From Gammaproteobacteria bacterium (GTDB lineage: Bacteria > Gemmatimonadota > Gemmatimonadetes > Longimicrobiales > Gaopeijiaceae), in assembly GCA_028820325.1 (NCBI GenBank), contig JAPPJO010000015.1:62001-126000 (forward strand): a stretch of 64,000 nt of DNA. The letters run 5' to 3'. A program made the position numbers and the translations under genes. Shown one piece after another: positions 8,882-15,579 of this stretch. The notes beneath the pieces were generated by a model, which saw only the letters and a program-made list of their open reading frames with translations, did not search any database and was not told where the DNA came from. Every line of letters starts with the position of its first letter. Position 1 is the first letter of the stretch.

Positions 8882-10045
8882 TCAGCGTCCGTCGGCGGGC
8901 TCCAGCCGGACAATCGATGTCGGCTGCTCGTCGCGGTGGTCGATGGCGAGGTAGATGAGGCCGTCCGGGCCCTGGCGCACGTCGCGGATCCGCCCCATCC
9001 CGTACACCAGCGTCTCCTCCCGCTGCACGGTCTCGCCGTCCATGACCAGGCGCGCGAGCTGCTCGAGCGCCATGCCGCCGGCGAAGATGTCGCCCTGCCA
9101 GCGCGGGAAGGCGTCCCCAGTATAGACCATCAGGCCGGAGGCGCCGATGGACGGCACCCAGACGTGGCTGGGGTCCGCCATGTTCTCGTCCATGGTGCCC
9201 TTGTGGATGGCGAGTCCCGAGCGGTAGTTGACGCCGTAGCCCACCACCGGCCAGCCGTAGTTCTCGCCCGGCATCACCAGGTTGAGCTCGTCGCCGCCCT
9301 GGGGTCCGTGTTCGGTCTGCCAGACGGCGCCGGTCTCCATGTCGATGGCCAGCCCCTGCGCGTTGCGATGACCGTAGGCCCAGATCGACGGTTCGATGTC
9401 CGACCGACCCAGGAAGGGGTTGTCGGAAGGGACGCTGCCGTCCTCGTTGATGCGATTCGTGGTTCCGTGGTGATTGGACGGATTCTGGGCCGGGTGCGCC
9501 TCCAGGTCCCCGGAAGGGGGCGCCTGGCGATCGCCCACGGTGACGAACAGGGTGCCGTCCGGATGGAAGGCGATGCGGGCGCCGTAATGGCCCCGCCCCT
9601 GCGAGTTCGCCAGGAAGATCTCCCGCTCCGGGGTGAAGACGTCGTTCCGGAAGGTTCCGCGCAGCACCGAGGTGGTGGAGCCCCCATCGACCGCCTTGGC
9701 GTAGCTGATGAAGAGGACGTTGTTGTTCGCGAAATCCGGGTGCGGCAGCACGTCGAAGAGCCCTCCCTGGCCCTGGTCGACCACCTCCGGCACGCCGGAC
9801 ACGGGATCGGGCAGGAGGGAACCGTCGCGGACGATGCGCAGTCTGCCGGGCTTCTCCGTGACCAGCATGTCCCCGTTGGGCAGCCAGGCCATCGACCACG
9901 GGCGGATCAGGCCCGCGGCCACAGTCACCACGCGATAGTCGTGTTCGAGCGAGCGAACGACGCCCGACTGCGCCGAGGCGGAGGTCGGAGCCAGCGCCGC
10001 CAGCAGAAGTCCGGCGGCGGCGAGCGCGAAGAAGGAGCGGGCCAT
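8882..10045 (-). CDS. Periplasmic PQQ-dependent sugar (aldose) dehydrogenase-like protein
   Basis: A 387-residue secreted protein: signal peptide (MARSFFALAAAGLLLAAL, cleavage near ASAQ) and a six-bladed propeller of the soluble glucose/sorbosone dehydrogenase family (YliI/Asd-like). Diagnostic blocks include LIRPWSMAWLPNGDMLVTEKPGR near the N-terminus, the Ca/PQQ-region HGPQGGDELN, GENYGWP, and a C-terminal YLAIDH. Relatives oxidise aldoses with PQQ in the periplasm, but many homologues bind no PQQ or have unknown substrates. ATG 10045 is preceded by ACAGGAGAA, an excellent ribosome-binding site. It is transcribed leftwards, 154 bp from the similarly oriented beta-barrel gene. No pqq biosynthesis genes are in the window. 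Confidence 0.88.
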   Translation of the reverse strand: MARSFFALAAAGLLLAALAPTSASAQSGVVRSLEHDYRVVTVAAGLIRPWSMAWLPNGDMLVTEKPGRLRIVRDGSLLPDPVSGVPEVVDQGQGGLFDVLPHPDFANNNVLFISYAKAVDGGSTTSVLRGTFRNDVFTPEREIFLANSQGRGHYGARIAFHPDGTLFVTVGDRQAPPSGDLEAHPAQNPSNHHGTTNRINEDGSVPSDNPFLGRSDIEPSIWAYGHRNAQGLAIDMETGAVWQTEHGPQGGDELNLVMPGENYGWPVVGYGVNYRSGLAIHKGTMDENMADPSHVWVPSIGASGLMVYTGDAFPRWQGDIFAGGMALEQLARLVMDGETVQREETLVYGMGRIRDVRQGPDGLIYLAIDHRDEQPTSIVRLEPADGR

Positions 10046-10199
10046 CTGAGTTCTCCTGTAAGGGTCCAAGTCTCTCTGGAATGTTATCGCAGCGATGGAA
10101 TGCGGGCGAGTGGGGACGATGCGACCAGCGCTCCGGCTGCCTCCGCGCTCCCGAATGCCCGCCGCCCCCCAACGCCTCCCCGTCCTGTCGGCCCAGCCA

Positions 10200-11546
10200 T
10201 CAGTTGAAGCCCTGGATGCCGCGGAAACGGTTGTTCACGACGTTGTTGAACAGCGAGCCGAACTGAAACGAGAAGCCGAGGCGCACGTTGTAGTCGTACG
10301 ACGTGGCCCGCAGCCGCAGCGCGAGCAGCGCCTCCTCGTCGGTCACGCCCGCCGCCGACAGGTAGATCTGGTCTTCGACCCGCCGGATGTTGCCGCGGGC
10401 GTTGATGCTGAAGCCGCGCACCACGCGATAGTCGATATCCCCGCGCAGCGAGATATTGTAGAGGCTGGTGTCGTGGAGGAACTGGGATCCCTGCAGGGTC
10501 ACGCCGGCGTCGCCCCAGTCCTGGCGCTGCGAGAAGTCGATCTCGAACGAGTGTTCCGCGCGGGTCTCCTCATCCTCCCCGAACGTGGTCGTCTCGAAGT
10601 ATTCCCGGTACGCCGCGCCGATGCGATAGGAAGCGGTCAGCGAGCGCCGCGTCGCTTCCTCGTACGGGAAAAAGCTGTACTCGATAACCGGGGTCAGCTC
10701 GACCCGGACACGCTGGTTGAACCGGGTCGTGCGCGCGGACTGCAACTGCATCCCGGTGGACCAGTGGTCGGCGAGCGAGTAGACGGCGGTCTGATTGAAG
10801 TTCCAGTCGACCCTGGTGTCCGAGAAATCGCCGTCGTCGAGCTCTACGTTGAGCCGGTTGTAGCTACCTCGGAGGTTGGTGCGCACCTTCCACGTCGGGG
10901 TCACCCGGGATACCGAAAAGCTGCCGGAGCTCTGCGTTCTCGTGCGGGTTGACTCACCGTCGAATTCTCCGCTCCCGTTGATGCGGAATACCCAGAGATC
11001 CCACGGATCCTCGACCTCCGAGCGTGAGACCACGCGCTCACCCGTAATGTCCCGCGGCTCGGCGCTTACCAGCGTCACGATGTCGCGAAAGCCGGCGCTG
11101 CTGGCAAAGCTCGCCAAACCGACGCCCAGTGCGTGGGCGACCCCGTCGAGCTGTTCGCGTCCGGTGTCGGTGGGGAACGACTGGTACCGCACCGCGGACT
11201 CGTAGCCTTCGTAGGGACCGTAGCCGAGGTAGTCGAATCGGAACTCCCTGCCTCCGCTTCCGGTGCCCAGGCTGGTAATGATCACGTGGACATCGGCTGC
11301 ATCGGGCACGCGCACCCAGTTCACCCAGTCGATCTCGGTTCGATAGTAGTCGAAATCGCACCTGGGACCGGAGCAGTCGAAGAAGACGTTCGGCCTTTCG
11401 ACGGGTGGGGCTTCCTGGGCTGCGGCGCGCGAGGGCGCGGCCGCGAGAACCGTGAGCAGAAGAGGTGTGAGAGCCGACCACGCGGCCCGGGCAAATCGCC
11501 CTGGCAGCCCGGCGCCTCGCCGCTCTTCGTGCACGCGCGGATTCAT
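10200..11546 (-). CDS. Predicted outer-membrane beta-barrel protein, function unknown
   Basis: A 448-residue exported protein. Its signal peptide contains SALTPLLLTVLAAAPSRAAAQ. Next comes a compact domain of ~130 residues beginning RPNVFFDCSGPRCDFDYYRTEIDWVNWVR. The C-terminal ~260 residues alternate aromatic and polar residues in amphipathic strands typical of an outer-membrane barrel, ending in an aromatic-containing short tail (QGFN). The N-terminal domain has paired cysteines in CSGPRC, possibly a disulfide. I recognise the architecture as recurring in Gemmatimonadota and Bacteroidota genomes, but know no assigned function. The start at 11546 is chosen because residues upstream are Arg/Pro-rich and non-homologous in character; a Shine-Dalgarno is not strong. 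A barrel assembly, adhesion or efflux role cannot be distinguished. Confidence 0.75.
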   Translation of the reverse strand: MNPRVHEERRGAGLPGRFARAAWSALTPLLLTVLAAAPSRAAAQEAPPVERPNVFFDCSGPRCDFDYYRTEIDWVNWVRVPDAADVHVIITSLGTGSGGREFRFDYLGYGPYEGYESAVRYQSFPTDTGREQLDGVAHALGVGLASFASSAGFRDIVTLVSAEPRDITGERVVSRSEVEDPWDLWVFRINGSGEFDGESTRTRTQSSGSFSVSRVTPTWKVRTNLRGSYNRLNVELDDGDFSDTRVDWNFNQTAVYSLADHWSTGMQLQSARTTRFNQRVRVELTPVIEYSFFPYEEATRRSLTASYRIGAAYREYFETTTFGEDEETRAEHSFEIDFSQRQDWGDAGVTLQGSQFLHDTSLYNISLRGDIDYRVVRGFSINARGNIRRVEDQIYLSAAGVTDEEALLALRLRATSYDYNVRLGFSFQFGSLFNNVVNNRFRGIQGFN

Positions 11547-11871
11547 CCGCGGACTGCCGGTCAGGCGGGAAGGGGCTCGCGCGGGATCGCTAGCGGAGGC
11601 TCGGCGGAAGGTAGTGGGCAACGCGATGAGGATGGCTGCTGAAGGATGCTCGGGTTGCGGGCCGTCGTTCCTCGGAGCCTCCCGGCTCCACGGCAAGGAC
11701 TTCGGAAGATGCCATAGTGTTGAGCACGGCGGTAGGTGCCCGGCGGGGAGCGGGCCGTTACTGGCATTTCGGCCGCCCGCGCATGCATGATGCGTCATGC
11801 GTGCCCGTGCGACGCGCCGTGGTCGCCTTGGCGCGTCAGCCATCCCCGTCCCCGCTCAGGAGGATCGTCCC
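11547..11871. promoter_or_regulatory. Divergent intergenic region with a long inverted repeat
   Basis: These 325 bp separate the divergent barrel gene (minus) and the aldolase-like lipoprotein gene (plus). The most notable element is an inverted repeat at 11781-11804, with arms GCATGCATGA and TCATGCGTGC, a 4-nt centre TGCG and one G:T wobble. It is about 70 bp before the plus-strand ATG and could be an operator or a 5'-UTR hairpin. No protein-coding frame in this interval is convincing, and I see no strong -35/-10 pair. Confidence 0.5.
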
Positions 11872-13554
11872 ATGCGCCCGCTCCGACCCTCGTCCGGCTC
11901 CCGCGGTCTGTCCGCGACCCTCCTTCTCGCCATAGCGGCGGCGGTCGCGTCGTGCGCACCCTCCGGGGATGCGCCCGGTACGCAGGAGCAGACCGCGGCC
12001 TCCGCAACCGGGGCCAACCCGATGGTCGATCTGCTCGCGACCGGCCAGCCCGTCTTCGGCATCTTCTCCGGCGAGCACACGCCCGGGCAGGGCGCACGCA
12101 TGGCGCGCAACCGCGAGGTCGACTTCGTCTTCTACTCGCTGGAGTCCGGGCCCTTCGACATCCCCGCCATGGAGGCGTACATGGGAGGGATGCGCGAGGG
12201 GGCGGGCGAGTACGCGCCCCAGCCGGTGGCGTTGCGCATCCCGCCCATCCGGGACGGGGCCGACTCGGCCCGGGTGCGCGCGCGGGCGGGGCTGGATGCC
12301 GGCGCCCATTCGATCGTCTACCCGCACGTGGAGAGCGTCGAGGAGGCGGAGCTGGCGGTGGGGGCGCTCGGCGACGCGGGGTGGCCGGGCAACCCGGACG
12401 GCAACCTGGTGAACATCCTTCTCATCGAGGACCGGGTGGGGATCGAACGCGCGGCCGAGATCGTGCGCACCCCCGGGGTGAGCGTGGTGATCCCCGGCCC
12501 GGGCGACCTGCGGCGCGCCTACGAGGGGGACATGGAGGCGGTGGAGGCCGCCATCCAGACCGTCCTGGCAGAGTGCCTGGCGGCCGGCGTGGCGTGCGGC
12601 ATCACGGCCGGACCCGACGACATCGGTGAGCGCCTCGACCAGGGGTTCCGGTTCTTCATCGTCACGTCGCCGGAGGCGCTCGCGGTGGGGCGCGCTCACG
12701 CCGGGCGGGCGGAGGCGGAGGTCGCGCGCGCGACCAGCACGATCGGGCTCTGGGAGCGCAACCTGGCCGCCTTCGGGGTGTTCGTCCCGCCGGAGTTCGC
12801 CGGGGGTGGCGGGCCAGGAGCGGCAGCGGCACCCGGGGCGGGGCCGGGAGCGGAGCCGGGGGCGGGCCCAGGCGCGCGCGGCCAGAGGGGCCCACCGCGG
12901 TACACCGTCGAAGGCGGGCGTGAACTGGCGCGCAATCCCCTCCTGGACTTCGTCTTCCTCAACCTCGAGCGGAGCTACGACCCGGCCGCGGTGGAGGCCA
13001 TCGCCACGGGCCTGCGCTCCCCCGGCGCGGTCGGCCGCAAGACCTTGCTGGTGCGCATCCCGTCCATCGAACAGGATGGGGAGGAAGCGACCCGCGCCCG
13101 CGTGCGGGAGGCGCTCGAGCTGGGTGCCGACGGGGTCGTCCTGCCGCACGTCCGCAACGTAGCGGAGGCGCGCGCCGCGGTGAGCTTCTTCGAGGACACG
13201 GGCGCGGACGTGTGGTCGCCCGCCAACCCGGACGGCACGGTGATCGCCATGCTCATGGTCGAGGACCCGGATGCGGTCGCGGAGGCCGCCGCCATCGCGG
13301 ACGTGCCCGGCTACAGCGTGCTGGCGTGCGGCATCGGCAGCCTCACCGGCGCCCTCGGCGGCGACCGCGAGGCGGCCGAGCAGGGCAACCAGGCCGTCCT
13401 CGCCGAGGCCACGCGGGCGGGGCTCGCGGACATGATCACCGCCAACGCCGGCGACATCGGGCAGCGGGTCGGTGAGGGTTTCCTCGGGCTGCTCATGCAG
13501 GTGGGCGGCGCGGAGGAGGCCATCCGGCTGGGGAGGCAGGCGGCCGGACGGTAA
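11872..13554 (+). CDS. Lipoprotein with two tandem HpcH/HpaI aldolase-like domains
   Basis: A 560-residue exported protein with a lipoprotein signal (LLLAIAAAVASC, lipid-acceptor Cys about residue 27). Two repeats of the HpcH/HpaI class II aldolase/citrate-lyase TIM barrel lie at ~45-305 and ~343-558, joined by a Gly/Ala/Pro-rich linker at ~311-342. Domain 1 keeps the metal-ligand pair Glu186 (LLIEDRVG) and Asp212 (GPGDL), with the 26-residue spacing of HpaI. Domain 2 has Glu464 but Ser490 (GIGSL) at the second ligand position. The general-base His that follows Glu in HpaI is Ser in domain 1 and Arg in domain 2, while the substrate-phosphate/carboxylate Arg (LRIP, VRIP) persists in both. AGGAGGATC precedes the ATG. 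Catalysis as a pyruvate aldolase is doubtful; a binding or lyase-like periplasmic role is possible. Confidence 0.82.
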   Translation: MRPLRPSSGSRGLSATLLLAIAAAVASCAPSGDAPGTQEQTAASATGANPMVDLLATGQPVFGIFSGEHTPGQGARMARNREVDFVFYSLESGPFDIPAMEAYMGGMREGAGEYAPQPVALRIPPIRDGADSARVRARAGLDAGAHSIVYPHVESVEEAELAVGALGDAGWPGNPDGNLVNILLIEDRVGIERAAEIVRTPGVSVVIPGPGDLRRAYEGDMEAVEAAIQTVLAECLAAGVACGITAGPDDIGERLDQGFRFFIVTSPEALAVGRAHAGRAEAEVARATSTIGLWERNLAAFGVFVPPEFAGGGGPGAAAAPGAGPGAEPGAGPGARGQRGPPRYTVEGGRELARNPLLDFVFLNLERSYDPAAVEAIATGLRSPGAVGRKTLLVRIPSIEQDGEEATRARVREALELGADGVVLPHVRNVAEARAAVSFFEDTGADVWSPANPDGTVIAMLMVEDPDAVAEAAAIADVPGYSVLACGIGSLTGALGGDREAAEQGNQAVLAEATRAGLADMITANAGDIGQRVGEGFLGLLMQVGGAEEAIRLGRQAAGR

Positions 13555-13692
13555 CCGCCGGGCGGGAGCCCATCCTGACACGCATCACCGGGGCCGGCCC
13601 GCGCGGCCTCGGGTCAAACCGTCCTGAGAGACCACGATGAGCGAATTCAGGGGCCGTTTGCAGCCGTGCGTCTGTTTCATACCGATTATCAG

Positions 13693-13722
13693 TTGTCTGT
13701 TACGCGTATTTGATGCTATCAT
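13693..13722 (+). promoter_or_regulatory. Candidate promoter of the carotenoid operon
   Basis: In a locally AT-richer patch, TTGTCT (13693-13698) and TATCAT (13717-13722) are spaced by 18 bp, with four and five of six consensus matches. It sits 50-80 bp before the B12-type regulator. MerR/CarH-type repressors bind across the -35 of their own operon promoters, so this is the natural place to look for the operator. Confidence 0.5.
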
Positions 13723-13772
13723 GACACCTGCGCCCGCTCGCAAACCGCTCACGCGTTGCCCCTACGAACGCT

Positions 13773-14768
13773 TTGATCGTATCCCCAGCCAACCCGGAGC
13801 CCGTGCAGCTCGGCACACGCGAAGTTGCGGAACTGCTGGGCGTGCATTCCTCCACCGTAAAGCGGTGGTTCCGGGGGGTTCGCGGGTCTGGTGCATCCGG
13901 CGCCGCCCGCCCTGAGCCCGCTTCGGCGGGCGCCCGGGTCGGGACCACCGCCGGGGGCCACCGCCGCATCCCGCTGGACACCGCCCTGCGCGTGGCGCGG
14001 GAGCGCGGCAACGAAGTGTATCTGCACTGGTTCGGGGACGACGCCGGGGCGGTCTGGACCGCGGTTCAGGCGCTGGAGGGCGGCAACGCCTCGCCGGCGC
14101 GAAACCTGCTCGTCGGTTGGCTCAAGCTTGGGCGGGCGCACCTGATCGGTCGCTTCCTGCGCCATGTGACGGCGGTTGATCCGATCGGAGCGCGGATTCT
14201 GGACGGCGTGCTCGGAGGGTTCCTGCGCAGGGTGGGCGAGGGGTGGCGGCGAGGGGAACTGCGGATCGCCGACGAGCGCGCCGCCACCCGCGAGGTGAGC
14301 GAAACGATTATCTCTCTGGTCGGAGGGAGCGGCCATGCCGACCGGCGGCCGGGCCCGCAACCGCCGGTGGCCGTCGTTGGCACCCTCGAGACCGACCGTC
14401 ACGGCCTGGGCGCTCTCCTGGTCCGCCTGATGCTGGTGCAGCGCGGGTGGGCGGTCGAGTATCTGGGCACCGGCCTGCCGATCCCGGAAATCGTGGCCGC
14501 GCAGCGAGCCCGGGGAGCCGCGCTGGTGTGCCTGTCCGTGACGCCACCATCCGGCCCCAACGACGTGCGACGGTTCATCGAGGTCGCGGGCAAACTCGCC
14601 GATCCCCGACGGCCCTTCGCGCTCGCGGTCGGAGGCACCGGCAGCCGAGGAACCCGATCCGCCGTGCGCGGGTGGCCGCTCGGCCGGTCCGGGCGGTTCG
14701 CCAGCCTGTCGGCGTTCCAGCGCTGGATGGACCGGCATTTTCCGCAGACCGCATCGATTCCCGCCTGA
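13773..14768 (+). CDS. MerR-family regulator with cobalamin-binding domain (CarH/LitR-like)
   Basis: A ~331-residue transcription factor: N-terminal MerR winged helix (VQLGTREVAELLGVHSSTVKRW), with an unusual ~20-residue Gly/Ala/Pro insertion before the wing motif TTAGGHRRI. A four-helix B12-cap domain (~85-180) and a Rossmann cobalamin-binding domain follow. The base-off ligand motif is present as ETDRHGLG (His210), with later SVT and VGGTG loops. Family members repress carotenoid genes and release DNA when light cleaves adenosylcobalamin. Here the Wx9EH light-sensing motif reads W158-x9-E168-R169, and the residue after Trp is Arg instead of His. It heads the carotenoid operon, 7 bp before cruF, so it is probably autoregulated. 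The start is uncertain: TTG 13773 or GTG 13803, neither with a strong ribosome-binding site. Confidence 0.87.
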   Translation: MIVSPANPEPVQLGTREVAELLGVHSSTVKRWFRGVRGSGASGAARPEPASAGARVGTTAGGHRRIPLDTALRVARERGNEVYLHWFGDDAGAVWTAVQALEGGNASPARNLLVGWLKLGRAHLIGRFLRHVTAVDPIGARILDGVLGGFLRRVGEGWRRGELRIADERAATREVSETIISLVGGSGHADRRPGPQPPVAVVGTLETDRHGLGALLVRLMLVQRGWAVEYLGTGLPIPEIVAAQRARGAALVCLSVTPPSGPNDVRRFIEVAGKLADPRRPFALAVGGTGSRGTRSAVRGWPLGRSGRFASLSAFQRWMDRHFPQTASIPA

Positions 14769-14775
14769 TCCACCG

Positions 14776-15579
14776 ATGTCCGGACTGACTCGCGTGGACC
14801 AGATCGGCCTCGCGGCCCTGGCTCTGTTCTCCATGGCATCCGTCGCGGGGTACGCCACCTTCGGACGGCATCCCGAACTGCTTGCCAGTTTCCCCTCGTC
14901 CGCCGGGTTCTTTCCGGTTGCGTTCGAGTTCTTCGCCCGCGGCCACATCCTCGTCGCGTTCGCGGCGCTGGCGATCTCCCTCTCGGCCCGCGCCGGATGG
15001 AGCTGGCTCCCGGGACTGGCAGTGGCCGGAGGACTGTCGCTGGGCGCCGAGCTGCTGGGCACCGCCACCGGGTTTCCGTTCAGCGCCTATCGCTACACCG
15101 AGCTGCTGGGATACCGGGTCGCCGGGCTGGTTCCCCTGCTGATTCCACTCAGTTGGTTCATGATGGCGTTTCCTTCCTACGTCATCGCGAACGCCATGGC
15201 TGATTCACGAGTCGCGCGCTGGGGAATCGGGGCGCTTCTGCTGACGACCTGGGATCTGACGCTCGATCCCGCGATGAGTTCGCTGACGCGGTACTGGGTA
15301 TGGGAGACGCCGGGGCCGTACTACGGGATGCCGCTCGTCAACCTGGCCGGGTGGTTCGCGACGGGGGTGGCGATCATGGCCGGGTTCGACCTGGTGCGGG
15401 CGGACGAAGCAGCCCGGCGCATCCCCGTCCCGCTCATGGAGACGTACTACGCGACGGTGCTGGCGCTGTCGCTTGCGATGACGCTGGTCGGCGGATACCG
15501 GGGAGCGGTGATGGCGACCGTGGCCGTGCTGGCGCTGGTGAAGGGGGGGCAGCGGTGGGTAGCGCGCGAAGCACGCTAG
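14776..15579 (+). CDS. cruF: Carotenoid 1',2'-hydratase CruF-like integral membrane protein
   Basis: A 267-residue polytopic membrane protein of the DUF422/CruF family, with about seven predicted TM helices. The diagnostic polar blocks are GAELLGTATGFPFSAYRYTE and TTWDLTLDPAM. CruF hydrates the 1',2' double bond of acyclic carotene ends (psi-ends) to give 1'-hydroxy carotenoids; related haloarchaeal enzymes make bacterioruberin. It sits between the B12-type regulator (7-bp gap) and the fused GGPP/phytoene synthase, whose GTG start overlaps its 3' end by 25 nt, so the genes are translationally coupled. Together with CrtI it predicts an acyclic or hydroxylated carotenoid. CruF-containing pathways often end in glycosylation, which makes the nearby glycosyltransferase a candidate partner. 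Confidence 0.87.
   Translation: MSGLTRVDQIGLAALALFSMASVAGYATFGRHPELLASFPSSAGFFPVAFEFFARGHILVAFAALAISLSARAGWSWLPGLAVAGGLSLGAELLGTATGFPFSAYRYTELLGYRVAGLVPLLIPLSWFMMAFPSYVIANAMADSRVARWGIGALLLTTWDLTLDPAMSSLTRYWVWETPGPYYGMPLVNLAGWFATGVAIMAGFDLVRADEAARRIPVPLMETYYATVLALSLAMTLVGGYRGAVMATVAVLALVKGGQRWVAREAR

Noticed and set aside
12803..12890. Gly/Ala/Pro-coding GC-rich repeat as a possible microsatellite or recombination site
   Set aside because: It is in frame and forms the inter-domain linker of the tandem aldolase-like protein. The repeat units are irregular.
11836..13581. 581-codon minus-strand frame over the aldolase-like lipoprotein
   Set aside because: The plus strand shows two conserved TIM-barrel motif sets, a lipobox and a ribosome-binding site. 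The minus frame shows none.
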